Source: Glandiceps talaboti (taxonomy: Eukaryota; Hemichordata; Enteropneusta; Spengelidae). Taken from it: a DNA stretch of 52,000 nucleotides. A program made the position numbers and the translations under genes. Below the pieces are notes generated by a model. That model had not been told where the DNA came from and searched no databases. It saw nothing but the letters and a program-made list of their open reading frames with translations. How positions within the stretch are numbered: the stretch's first letter is position 1; each line of letters opens with the position of its first letter. This document shows, one piece after another, positions 1-8,506 of the stretch. The stretch is from the NCBI RefSeq assembly GCF_964340395.1, contig NW_027554303.1:1-52000 (forward strand), read 5' to 3'.

Positions 1-844
1 AAATGAGGAAAATGGTTTCTAAAAGCATCCAGCTACACGGTGATACTAGGTAAATTGCAGACGATATGCAAGACATGAAAATAAACACCGGTGTGAATAT
101 TAGAATAGCTGTCATGGGACATATTAACATGATGAAATTCATTATCAACATCAATGGAAACCACTGACCCAATTTCAACACAGAGCAAATTACAATGCTC
201 GGTAAGACTATTCCGAAAAATGATACAATGAGTGTTAGTATACTTCCTTGACATTTCCCCTTTGTAACAAAAAATATGTATAGTTCCACCAACAGACACG
301 AAAATAAATGTCTCAGCAAATGTAGATTTGTAATTCGTTCCTGTCCCTCGCGAGGTGTGTCCAACTTGATCTTGTTTGTATCGTTGTATCCCATACAGTT
401 CAATAACACTGTGTAATCAATTTTGTCTGCTGTGTAACCGGGACTGTTTCTCAGTATATCTTCGTGTCGACGAAACAAAGACAAATCCTCTTGAATTTGG
501 TGACTCTTGCCAAGGAAATATTCAACAGTTATGGGTGCCAAGATGTTAATTACAAGCGATAACACCCCCGTAACTATTAGCTTAACTGTAATGGGGTCAA
601 CGCCCTTTGATTTATTCTTGCAAAGCTGTAGACCAACTGTGTAATAATTTTTGTGACAACCATAAAGCTCCCATCTCTCCTTGGTAAAGTATTTTGCGAA
701 CAGCATAGCACACACAGCATACATTGCAGTAATAATTAAAAATGCTCTCATATATGGAGATCTAGCAAACCAGATTGGTGAAGCGGAAAAATATCTCCGA
801 AATGTCTGCAATTTAGCCAAATCATTTCGTATGAATTTAGCCAT
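1..844 (-). CDS. Multi-pass membrane protein, 3' end beyond the window
   Basis: An open frame runs on the minus strand from ATG at 844 to the left edge (281 codons) without a stop, so it is the 5' part of a longer gene. It has a basic N-terminus (MAKFIRND), a hydrophobic segment near residues 35-50, a second near 95-115, and several close together from about residue 195 to the edge. Between segments 1 and 2 lies a loop with Cys residues, which suggests a folded extracellular or luminal domain. This is a polytopic membrane protein; I do not recognise the family. A minus-strand TATA-like element lies near 935-945, and the ATAC microsatellite at 890-931 would fall in or next to the leader. It reads in the same direction as the RING gene at 994-1830. 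Confidence 0.75.
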   Translation of the reverse strand, partial: MAKFIRNDLAKLQTFRRYFSASPIWFARSPYMRAFLIITAMYAVCAMLFAKYFTKERWELYGCHKNYYTVGLQLCKNKSKGVDPITVKLIVTGVLSLVINILAPITVEYFLGKSHQIQEDLSLFRRHEDILRNSPGYTADKIDYTVLLNCMGYNDTNKIKLDTPREGQERITNLHLLRHLFSCLLVELYIFFVTKGKCQGSILTLIVSFFGIVLPSIVICSVLKLGQWFPLMLIMNFIMLICPMTAILIFTPVFIFMSCISSAIYLVSPCSWMLLETIFLI

Positions 845-889
845 CTTCACTATGAAACCAGTCACACAACCGTCATACGCACCCTCACA

Positions 890-901
890 TACATACATAC
901 A

Positions 902-931
<30 letters not shown>
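890..931. repeat. (CATA)n microsatellite
   Basis: About ten tandem CATA units lie just upstream of the membrane protein ATG at 844, between it and the 3' end of the RING gene. Confidence 0.9.
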
Positions 932-933
<2 letters not shown>

Positions 934-993
934 AATGTATATTTATACATAAGTCAGAGAATTACGATTAAAAAAACAGTATTCATTTATTTC

Positions 994-1830
994 TTAACTG
1001 AAAAACATTTTACGAGCTACAAAATGACATCTGCAAAACGGGCATCTCGAATGTTTCGTAACTTTTTTCAATTTAACGTAACAATGTGTGCAAATTAAAT
1101 GACCACATTTCACTCCCACTAAGGACACAGTGCCAAAAAAGCAGACTTTACAAGTGAATTTCTCTAATGTACTGCCATTGTCAGTGTTTCCGTTGGCCGA
1201 CTGCCTACTGCCGCCATGTGAAGAATTTTCATTACTTTCGTTTTCAGTCAGTCTTTGAAAGATATGTTTTCCTTGAGCAATAAGTAGCGTGCGATCTTCG
1301 TTGTTAGGGATGATGCGGATAAAATGGGTGCGCATCCGTTCCAAAGAGTCTTGTCTTTGTACATTCCTTCCCAAATGCATGGCTATTTCGTGAGAAAGTT
1401 CTCTTCTTGAAATGTGGGCTGTTGTCCTGCGACGGAAGACAAATCTACTCATTAGATACACGACTGCCTTTGCCAACCTTGTTATTACCATTTCAGACTG
1501 TCTTCCATCACATAGTCTAGCGATAAAAGCAATCATACGGCTGTAAAGACGGTACCAGGCAGTACGGGGTTTTGCAATGTCACGACTCATGTATTCCATC
1601 CTTTTTGTCATATTCCTCACGTCACTATTCAAACTTTCTGCGAAACACCTCTTGGATACAGTTGAAAACGTGAAATGTTCCATAAGTATATCCGACAAAT
1701 CAACACTTGCCTCTTCCAGGGGCATGGTAAAGTCGCATCCAGTACAATGCACTAATTCGATGTCTCTGGAAACTATTAAATTATTTTCAGTGAGTATTTC
1801 TGGATCGAGAGTTGATATTGTTTCAGCCAT
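994..1830 (-). CDS. IAP-like protein: N-terminal CCHC (BIR-like) motif and C-terminal RING
   Basis: The 278-aa protein ends in a C3HC4 RING (residues about 225-272; CKVC, CGHLIC, CPFC), the catalytic domain of E3 ubiquitin ligases. Near residues 28-55 it has a C-x2-C-x19-H-x9-C motif that resembles a degenerate BIR; typical BIRs use C-x2-C-x16-H-x6-C. The same two-part layout and flanking residues recur in the gene at 28609-29538, so the two are paralogues. BIR plus C-terminal RING is the layout of IAPs, which are common in baculoviruses and malacoherpesviruses and block apoptosis. The anti-apoptotic role is inferred. ATG at 1830 follows a TATA box at 1866-1875; short upstream ATGs at 1846 and 1854 lie close to the predicted transcription start. 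Confidence 0.8.
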   Translation of the reverse strand: MAETISTLDPEILTENNLIVSRDIELVHCTGCDFTMPLEEASVDLSDILMEHFTFSTVSKRCFAESLNSDVRNMTKRMEYMSRDIAKPRTAWYRLYSRMIAFIARLCDGRQSEMVITRLAKAVVYLMSRFVFRRRTTAHISRRELSHEIAMHLGRNVQRQDSLERMRTHFIRIIPNNEDRTLLIAQGKHIFQRLTENESNENSSHGGSRQSANGNTDNGSTLEKFTCKVCFFGTVSLVGVKCGHLICTHCYVKLKKVTKHSRCPFCRCHFVARKMFFS

Positions 1831-1865
1831 GATGCCGATTAATCATGAGACCATGACAGCGGGCC

Positions 1866-1875
1866 TTTATATAAA
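1866..1875 (-). promoter_or_regulatory. TATA box of the RING gene
   Basis: TTTATATAAA lies about 36-45 bp upstream of the RING gene ATG at 1830, on the minus strand. Confidence 0.6.
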
Positions 1876-1879
1876 GTAG

Positions 1880-2225
1880 TGACCACGTGATCATATGTGA
1901 CGACACAAATTGAACAAAATCGTGACGTGAGCATATCGTTGTTGACGTTCGAATTCACCAAACACGATATAAAAAAAATATGACGTGGAATCAACATGCA
2001 CGACGACGATTGTAGCCCTGCACGTTCATGTAATTATAGATATGGAAGTCATGACGTCACTATATACTTTTAAGACAACCAAGTAGTGACCACGATCATA
2101 TGCGACGACACAAATTGAACAAAATCGTGACGTGAGCATATCGTTGTTGACGTTCGAATTCTTGTCACAACTATATGACGTGGAATCAACATGACAATAT
2201 GAATGCACGACGAAGACGATTGTAG
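1880..2225. repeat. Direct repeat pair upstream of the RING gene
   Basis: A block at about 1882-1960 recurs with few changes at about 2087-2162, and the next 30 bp (1979-2016) recur near 2174-2228. Each contains GTGACGTGAGCATATCG and TTGACGTTCGAATTC. A perfect CRE (TGACGTCA) sits between the copies at 2052-2059. A diverged third version of the core lies near 5650-5705, upstream of the spliced gene at 5846. The placement suggests a shared promoter-proximal control element. Confidence 0.7.
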
Positions 2226-2243
2226 CCCCCGGCAGGTGAGGTT

Positions 2244-2435
2244 ATTTTTCATTCAGGCTTGCTTAAACACAAAGGTAATTAAATTTACCAAGTTGTTTAC
2301 ATTTTTACATTCCACTTGCGGAATGTGTCGAAAGGACCATTAACTTTATCCATAGTGTTACAACTGGAATGTAAAAATGTAAACAACTTGGTAAATTTAA
2401 TTACCTTTGTGTTTAAGCAAGCCTGAATGAAAAAT
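2244..2435. repeat. Long perfect inverted repeat, 71-bp arms
   Basis: Arms 2244-2314 and 2365-2435 are reverse complements over their whole length, with a 50-bp spacer. No gene lies inside. It could be a MITE-like insertion, a recombination product or a cruciform regulatory element. Confidence 0.9.
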
Positions 2436-2487
2436 ACACGATAACGTTTCCAATTTGAAGTTAAGTGTCCTTTTCGTACCTTGCCAA

Positions 2488-2572
2488 ATCGTCGCGTCAC
2501 TGAGAGCAGTAAGGTCGTATCTGCCTATACAAGTGCATTGCAGATACGACCTTACTGCACTGACGCGACGAT
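2488..2572. repeat. Second palindrome next to the long inverted repeat
   Basis: Arms 2488-2524 and 2540-2572 pair (ATCGTCGCGTCA outer, GTAAGGTCGTATCTGC inner) with a small 4-base bulge in the left arm and a 15-bp loop. It starts only 52 bp after the first inverted repeat. The outer sequence is GC-rich against an AT-rich background. Confidence 0.85.
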
Positions 2573-2814
2573 ATGGCTTTACAGTTAAGAGGTGCGTTTG
2601 AAATTGTTATGTGTAGACAAATTTGTATTTAAAAAATCTGAAAATTGAATTTGTATGAATATTTTTTTTTTCTGAAAAATAAAATTCTCCGCTTGGTATA
2701 CTAATCAATTCAGCATTGGTATGATTCGTATTTGCATGAGAAGAAGTTGATAATGTGAGAATTGTATAAATGGAAGGTTTATATTAATATCTAAAGCTAA
2801 ACACAGACGATAAT
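2573..2814. other. AT-rich noncoding stretch
   Basis: I see no ORF, repeat or RNA here beyond a T tract at about 2662-2670 and a TATA-like ATTGTATAAATGG near 2760. Confidence 0.5.
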
Positions 2815-3017
2815 ACTGAGCGTTCTATGTCTTTGAACAAGACAGGAAATGTATGATTGTGGGGACGAATTTTGCTTGCAATTCACAAGATCTGTGTATC
2901 CAAGGTAGAGGTCGACAAGAGAAAGTTGTAGTTGCAGATGCCAGTGATAGAAAAGAAGATTTATTTATGAATTAAAGCCGAAATAATATTATCTAATCAT
3001 CATCCACATGACCATGT
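2815..3017. repeat. Dispersed 200-bp repeat, copy A
   Basis: This block is nearly identical to 5298-5500 (a handful of substitutions). Each copy has a short frame ending in ADASDRKEDLFMN-stop (copy A), which resembles the last exon of a gene. It may be a captured host fragment or a mobile repeat. Confidence 0.85.
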
Positions 3018-3038
3018 ATCTTACCCACCAAGCACAGT

Positions 3039-3056
3039 AAGTTAAGTTAAGTTAAG
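3039..3056. repeat. (GTTAA)n microsatellite
   Basis: Three to four tandem GTTAA units lie beside the tRNA gene. Confidence 0.7.
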
Positions 3057-3111
3057 ACGTGTTATTTTATATACTTGTGAATTTCACAAAACCAAACATG
3101 AAAAGATCGTA

Positions 3112-3193
3112 CGTAGTCGGCAGGATTCGAACCTGCGCGGGTAGAACCCAATAGATTTCAAGTCTATCGCCTTAACCACTCGGCCACGACTAC
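3112..3193 (-). tRNA. tRNA-Ser (UGA)
   Basis: The minus strand folds as a complete 82-nt class II tRNA. The acceptor stem GTAGTCG pairs with CGACTAC, followed by a G discriminator. The A box is TGGCCGAGTGG and the B box GGTTCGAATCC. The anticodon loop CTTGAAA carries anticodon TGA, with a long variable arm typical of tRNA-Ser. A T4 pol III terminator follows on the minus strand at about 3101-3104. No CCA is encoded, as expected for a eukaryotic nuclear gene. It appears intact, so it is either host flanking or captured DNA, or a virus-encoded tRNA. Confidence 0.93.
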
Positions 3194-3400
3194 TCATCTA
3201 TGATATACATTGGATTTAATAAGTACGATATTGGACGAGTTTATGGCAACGTCTAGATCATGATCTACAAACCTGATTATCTCAAGGAATATGCCTTTCC
3301 AAAAGTTGACATGGTGGCGCTCTACCTACTGTCTGCGTGTACCTTGGGGTACTGACCGGTACATTGCCATTAAAGGGCATATCCTAAGGAACATACAAAG
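3194..3400. other. Noncoding stretch between the tRNA and tandem repeat
   Basis: Only a short frame without recognisable features is present. The last part leads into the first helicase-fragment repeat unit. Confidence 0.4.
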
Positions 3401-3778
3401 TTGCCTGGCATGGGAGATTGTTTTGAATTTTATTACGAAAAATCATACAGTGTTGGCCAAATCATTCAGCAGCATACATTGACGGTGTCTGTTGAAAAAC
3501 GAAATAAAAAAAAAATAACGTGGCGGTGTTTTTACCAACTTCTCATCATCCGCTCACATGCATTTGGTTTGCTCTCAAAAGATATTGGGGAGAAGTTCAA
3601 AGACAGACTAGAATATGCCATGACCAATATTGTACGGATGTATGCACATAAAGACGTGGAAATATTGAAGCAACATATGCAAGAAAAAGTTAAAAACCCA
3701 AGGACATTTGTTCTCATTATTGCTGATGAGTGCCATCGACCAAATCATTCATCAGCATACATTGACGGTGTCTGTTGA
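3401..3778 (+). pseudogene. SF2-helicase-like fragment, unit 1
   Basis: A 125-codon frame from ATG 3401 includes the first repeat unit and ends at 3778. The C-terminal half has the DECH motif; the N-terminal half has no recognisable motif and crosses the repeat boundary. It lacks a P-loop and the downstream helicase motifs, so I treat it as a non-functional captured fragment. The frames at 3851-4135 and 4093-4302 are the second and third copies of the same piece. Confidence 0.5.
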
Positions 3779-4312
3779 AAAACGAAATAAAAAAAAATAA
3801 CGTGGCGGTGTTTTTACCAACTTCTCATCATCCGCTCACATGCATTTGGTTTGCTCTCAAAAGATATTGGGGAGAAGTTCAAAGACAGACTAGAATATGC
3901 CATGACCAATATTGTACGGATGTATGCACATAAAGACGTGGAAATATTGAAGCAACATATGCAAGAAAAAGTTAAAAACCCAAGGACATTTGTTCTCATT
4001 ATTGCTGATGAGTGCCATCGACCAAATCATTCATCAGCATACATTGACGGTGTCTTTACCAACTTCTCATCATCCGCTCACATGCATTTGGTTTGCTCTC
4101 AAAAGATATTGGGGAGAAGTTCAAAGACAGACTAGAATATGCCATGACCAATATTGTACGGATGTATGCACATAAAGACGTGGAAATATTGAAGCAACAT
4201 ATGCAAGAAAAAGTTAAAAACCCAAGGACATTTGTTCTCATTATTGCTGATGAGTGCCATCGACCAAATCATTCATCAGCATACATTGACGGTGTCTGTT
4301 GAAAAACGAAAT
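3466..4312 (+). repeat. 2.9-copy tandem repeat of an SF2-helicase gene fragment
   Basis: Three units start at about 3530, 3812 and 4054. Units 1 and 3 carry a CTGTTGAAAAACGAAATAAA spacer; unit 2 lacks it, giving periods of about 282 and 242 bp. Every unit keeps the same open frame, which contains LIIADECHR, matching the Walker B (DEAD/DEAH) motif of superfamily 2 helicases. The other helicase motifs are missing, so this is a duplicated exon-like fragment. Near identity between units shows the duplication is recent. Confidence 0.85.
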
Positions 4313-4417
4313 AAAATTTAAAAAAATAACGTAACAAAAGGCAATAAAATTTGGTCGCCGATTGGTCAACAACGACGTTACGTGTTTTTTTTGCCCGATG
4401 GTTAATAGCCCATTGCC

Positions 4418-4426
4418 TATATAAAT
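4418..4426 (+). promoter_or_regulatory. TATA box of the 140-aa gene
   Basis: TATATAAAT lies 145-153 bp upstream of ATG 4571, giving a predicted leader of about 120 nt with no intervening ATG apart from the one overlapping the TATA box. Confidence 0.6.
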
Positions 4427-4570
4427 GGCGGTGTTTTCACCGACTCTCATCATCCGCTGAACAGCCACTGATCAGGAGTACACATCTCGTCAGTACCTCA
4501 CACTCATAATCCCCGGAGGAACGAACGATTTTGGAAGTGACGACTACAAGATACAATAAGCAGTATCATC

Positions 4571-4993
4571 ATGGAAGACCTGAAATCTATTACCAGACAC
4601 TTCGGCGATGCAGAGGCAGAGAATATCATTAAGAAGCAAGGTGACCTGTGCTTTGAAGACGTCTTCCCTTGTTTGAAGAACAAAGAGAAGAAGCCCCATG
4701 AAGTAGCTAATGATTTTCTGAAAAGATTTCTTTGTTGTCGGTATGGAGAAACAAAGCGTGTCGAGGGCGTGTTTTTTGAGTGTGAATTTGGGAAGATGGG
4801 ACAAGAAGAATGCATCGTATTGATTTTGGTATACGGTACTTCACGCATTTCCATGGAACTGAATGACGTGACTGATCCAGGTGCATATATGCGTGATACA
4901 CTAATCATCTACCATGACGAAGGTTACGAAGATGAACAACTAAGATTCTGCAATTGGAGAGCTAAAGAAGTAATTGACAGAATAGCTAAATGA
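4571..4993 (+). CDS. Small acidic protein, unknown function (140 aa)
   Basis: ATG 4571 opens a 140-codon frame with stop at 4991-4993 and an AATAAA polyadenylation signal about 30 bp later. The protein is rich in Glu, Asp and Cys, with no signal peptide or membrane segment. Residues 1-60 are predicted helical (KSITRHFGDAEAENIIKK) and the middle has beta-type sequence. I do not recognise the family. The leader includes the end of the tandem-repeat sequence (ACTCTCATCATCCGCT), so the repeats may derive from duplication of its promoter or first exon. Confidence 0.75.
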   Translation: MEDLKSITRHFGDAEAENIIKKQGDLCFEDVFPCLKNKEKKPHEVANDFLKRFLCCRYGETKRVEGVFFECEFGKMGQEECIVLILVYGTSRISMELNDVTDPGAYMRDTLIIYHDEGYEDEQLRFCNWRAKEVIDRIAK

Positions 4994-5297
4994 CAGTTAT
5001 ATAAATCATTGATTTTTTTCAATAATAAATGTGATATTGTGTAAAAAAAAGTTTGGGTTTTTTTTTTTTTTTTTTTTTTTTTTTACATATTTCTGATTTG
5101 TTTGAGTGGATATATAAAATACACAAAGCAAATAAAATATGTGTGTAGTTTCAGCATACATTGGCGGTGTCTGTTGAAAAACGAAATAAAATAAAAATAA
5201 AAACAAACAAAAAAAGAGTGAAAACTTTACTCATTCTGCAATCTTCGATCTACCATGAAATAAACCAATCAATCAACACACACACATTCATTCATTC
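4994..5297. other. AT-rich noncoding stretch with long T tract
   Basis: It holds the polyadenylation signal of the 140-aa gene, a run of about 27 T at 5058-5084, and a 40-bp remnant of the upstream tandem repeat at about 5151-5190. No gene is seen. Confidence 0.6.
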
Positions 5298-5500
5298 ACT
5301 GAGCGTTCTGTGTCTTTGAACAAGACAGGAAATGTATGATTGTGGGGACGAATTTTGCTTGCAATTCACAAGATCTGTGTATCCAAGGTAGAGGTCGACA
5401 AGAGAAACTAGTAGTTGCAGATGCCAGTGATAGAAAAGAAGATTTATTTATGGATTAAAGCCGAAATAATATTATCTAATCCTCATCCACATGACCATAT
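5298..5500. repeat. Dispersed 200-bp repeat, copy B
   Basis: This is a near-identical direct copy of 2815-3017. It is preceded by a CATTCATTCATTCA microsatellite. Confidence 0.85.
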
Positions 5501-5539
5501 ATTTTCGTAGCTGTATCTTTGAACTATTACTACAATACT

Positions 5540-5656
5540 ATGAGAGAAGAAGGGAGAGACAAGCAGTTACTACGAGAGGATTGGTCCTTCCAAGCATTGA
5601 GGAAGCAATGGAATAGTGATAGGGAGACTGTTGTGGATACATTGAGGAGCTGGTAG
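5540..5656 (+). pseudogene. Short exon-like frame
   Basis: A 38-codon frame (MREEGRDKQLLREDWS...) has a charged, helical, protein-like composition and stays open for about 13 codons upstream of the ATG. It follows the 200-bp repeat and may be a fragment of a captured gene. No family is recognised. Confidence 0.25.
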
Positions 5657-5767
5657 GCATCACTATATCGTTGGCGACGTTCTTACCACCAACCACGATA
5701 CAGGAAAACTATGCTATTTACTTCACGATCACGATCACGATCTTATTTTTTTTTTACCTAAATCGTC

Positions 5768-5776
5768 TATATAAAG
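5768..5776 (+). promoter_or_regulatory. TATA box of the spliced gene at 5846
   Basis: TATATAAAG lies about 75 bp upstream of ATG 5846. Confidence 0.65.
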
Positions 5777-5845
5777 GGAAAAGTATTAAAACGTTGACCA
5801 AACCTCAGGAACTTTCCTAAGTGATAACATCGTTTAACGATAGTA

Positions 5846-6825
5846 ATGGCTTCTTCTGAAACAATTCATACTGACTTTGGAGATATAGCTGACATTGCGA
5901 TGAGACTAGTAAGATTACTATTAATATTATTAACATTTATTATAATAATTGTTCTTATTATATCCATTTTAATTTTTATTATTGTTATTTCGTTGTGAAG
6001 TTCGCACGTTCAAACAAACTTGTTATCAAATGTCACGTTGATACTGATACGAGTTATGGTGAGACATGTCTTTGTTTTTAGTTGCACAAAGCAAGAGACA
6101 GAAAGAGACGTTTACATTTGGGACTATTGGGAGATAATACATATTGTTTTGTTTTGTTCTCCTTATAGGATGCATTAGAAGTACATGCACCAGACGATTG
6201 CGATCTACAGGCAAAGAAAAGTATTGGATTGATGCAAGGCGATAAGAAACAACTTGTATCGTCCGAAACCGAACGAATGGAACCAAACGGTCATCGAAAT
6301 AATCAATATATGGCGGAAATTGAAGCGGGGGAAATAAGGGAGGGCGAGGATAAATACAACTATACATCACGTGCACGTTTACCAAGCTCACACAACAATG
6401 AATCAAGAGAGACAGACAAGGATATGGATTCGTTACGAAAATTAAAAACTTTATATCGATTCCTGAGAAACAGATTGCATGAATACAAGCATGTATCGTA
6501 CGATCGTTTGCTGCCAAGAGACATCGACTACTGCACTAGATTGATTAGACGTGTACTTGGACGCGATTACAAAGTACGTAATTTCACCTACAGCTTGTCC
6601 AAGGCCATAAACGTTGCGGACAACAAGGCAAAGGAATTCAACAGAAGAGAAAAACAGTTACTTTGCCGAAGATATCGAACACCCGGCACCATTTTTCGTC
6701 ACTCAAATGCGAAGAGAATACATGTCAACAAATCTTTGAACTATCAAAGTCAACGAACACCATGCACCACGTATCGTCACTCAAATACGAAGAGACGGCG
6801 TGGCAAGAACTTTTCATACTATTAA
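5846..6825 (+). CDS. Spliced basic protein, unknown function (two exons)
   Basis: Exon 1 is 5846-5908. The donor at 5909 reads GTAAGA and the acceptor ends at 6168 after a pyrimidine-rich TTCTCCTTATAG. Exon 2 is 6169-6825. Both boundaries are in phase 0 and give 239 residues. TATA lies at 5768-5776. The N-terminal third is acidic; residues about 90-150 form a Leu/Arg-rich helical region; the C-terminus is strongly basic (RRYRTPG..., KRRRGKN), suggesting nuclear localisation or nucleic-acid binding. If the 260-nt intron is retained, the frame instead ends at 5998 as a 50-aa peptide with a very hydrophobic tail. Exon 2 has decayed copies at about 6915-7260 and 9211-9345. No family is recognised. 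Confidence 0.65.
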
Positions 6826-6914
6826 GCCTAACAAAAAAGTTAAATAAAAAATGCTTTACAATATGTTGTTGGCAAAGAGTAATGTGTCCGTTAGTCAAAA
6901 CGGTGCAGTCTTGT

Positions 6915-7260
6915 AAGACAGACAATGATTCGTTACACAAATTAAAAACTTTATATCGATTCATGAGAAACAGTACTAGTCTGTATGTATCGTACGATCG
7001 CTTGTTGCCAAAAAACATCGACTACTGCACTAGTTTGATTCGAAGTGTACTTGGACGCGATTACAAAGTCATTCAACAGAAGAGAAAAACAGTTACTTTG
7101 CCGAAGATATCGAACACCCGGCACCATGTTTCGTCACTCAAATGCGAAGAGAATACATATCAACAAATCTTTGAACTATCAAAGTCAACGAACACCATGC
7201 ACCACGTATCGTCACTCAAATACGAAGAGATGGCATGGCAAGAACTTTTCATATTATTAA
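6915..7260 (+). pseudogene. Decayed tandem copy of exon 2 of the upstream gene
   Basis: Nucleotides 6925-7260 match 6425-6825 closely, but with an internal deletion after the GGACGCGATTACAAAGT segment and shifts between frames. The two pieces are therefore read in different frames, and the copy lacks exon 1 and a promoter. Confidence 0.75.
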
Positions 7261-7353
7261 GCCTAACAAAAAAGTTAAATAAAAAAATGCTTTACAATAA
7301 CAACATGGCAATAAATAGGTTTTTGGCAAAGAGTAATGTGTCCGCTAGTCGTG

Positions 7354-7487
7354 TTAACACGTTACAGTCGACAGTCTTGTACTACAAGTTGTAGGATCAT
7401 CGATATCGATATCGGTAACACATGTACTGCAAAGACTTGCTGTATCATCACAAGGATAAGGTGGCACTCGGTGTAGGAGATTTACAC
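7354..7487 (-). CDS. Possible 3' exon of the TNFR-like gene
   Basis: A minus-strand acceptor (TGTTTTCTTTCAG, ending at 7488) opens a 43-codon frame to a stop at 7354. Its phase (2) fits a donor CAAG/GTAAAA at 8536/8535 near the end of the TNFR-like ORF (phase 1). The intron would be 1048 nt. The encoded tail has four Cys and several Asp and Thr residues but no death domain. Inference only; an unspliced transcript would end at 8507. Confidence 0.4.
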
Positions 7488-8506
7488 CTGAAAGAAAACA
7501 AAATAAATAAATGTACATAAATTTCATGTCGTCTATTTTGTGCATTACTATGTATGTATGTATACATGCATGTTGTATTATACGTACATACGCGAATGTA
7601 TATATATTTTGCTAACGTGGGTGTCAAATGATTGATAGAGGGCGCTCTTGTCACCATTCGCTTGTCCACTTGGCAAGTAGAAAACAAAAGTGTTTACCCA
7701 TTTCAAATAGTGAGGTGTTGTGATTGATTGGTTAACTTTTTTGTTTAGTCGAAAAATGTCACTTTGAAAGATTCTGTGTGTACTGAAAAGTTCTCTACAC
7801 CATGAACTGGAATCCTAGATAATATCAATTTTCATGGCCTAATTAATATTCATGCTATAGCATACAATTTGTAATGTAAAACGTAGTTCTTAAAATAATC
7901 ACAAGTTTTTATGCACTTTCAGAAGCTATCAATATAAAAAATGAACATCTATTTCAACACTAATATAAAATCTTTTCTTTCCTTCCAACTATTTTTTCTC
8001 CCAGTCAGCAGAATTTGTTTATTTGTTCCTATTATCACTGTTGTCAAATGTGCAGTTGATTCAAACACCCAAACCTGGAAAATCATGCTGTAATTTACTA
8101 TTGATGAACAATATTCAATGGTACTTCCACATATATTTTCTTGATAGAGTAAACAAATACGTCAAGGACAGCTGGTCGGATTGTTTTGAAAAATTAACAT
8201 ATGTTATAACTTTCGAGACTTGTTGGCGCCGTGGTTATACAATGTATCCAAAATCCTGTCAGACATGTGCAGTGTCTAAAAAGTACAGCATAAAAACACA
8301 TCCTTTGTTGGGGGGGGGGGGGGGGGGGCAAGTATTTTTCAAAACAACTTGCCCGAGCCTTGAAATCACTTTTCCGCCATTATTTCGAGCCATGCATACC
8401 TCAATTTGGATACACTCTACTCTATCTTTACCACTGCAATAATGCACTAGATACAGCAACGAGCAATGAAACCACGATCGAGTCCCTCACGAACGAAAAA
8501 TTACGT
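7488..8506. other. Noncoding stretch or intron, with poly(G) tract
   Basis: It contains ATGT/TGTA microsatellite sequence near 7550-7600 and an uninterrupted G run of about 20 at 8309-8328. No convincing gene is present. It may be the intron of the TNFR-like gene. Confidence 0.5.
8309..8328. repeat. Poly(G) tract
   Basis: About 20 consecutive G residues lie in an otherwise AT-rich stretch. The run could form a G-quadruplex and may vary in length. Confidence 0.85.

Noticed and set aside
8023-8442. 139-codon plus-strand frame
   Set aside because: It crosses the poly(G) tract and has no coding-like composition or promoter.
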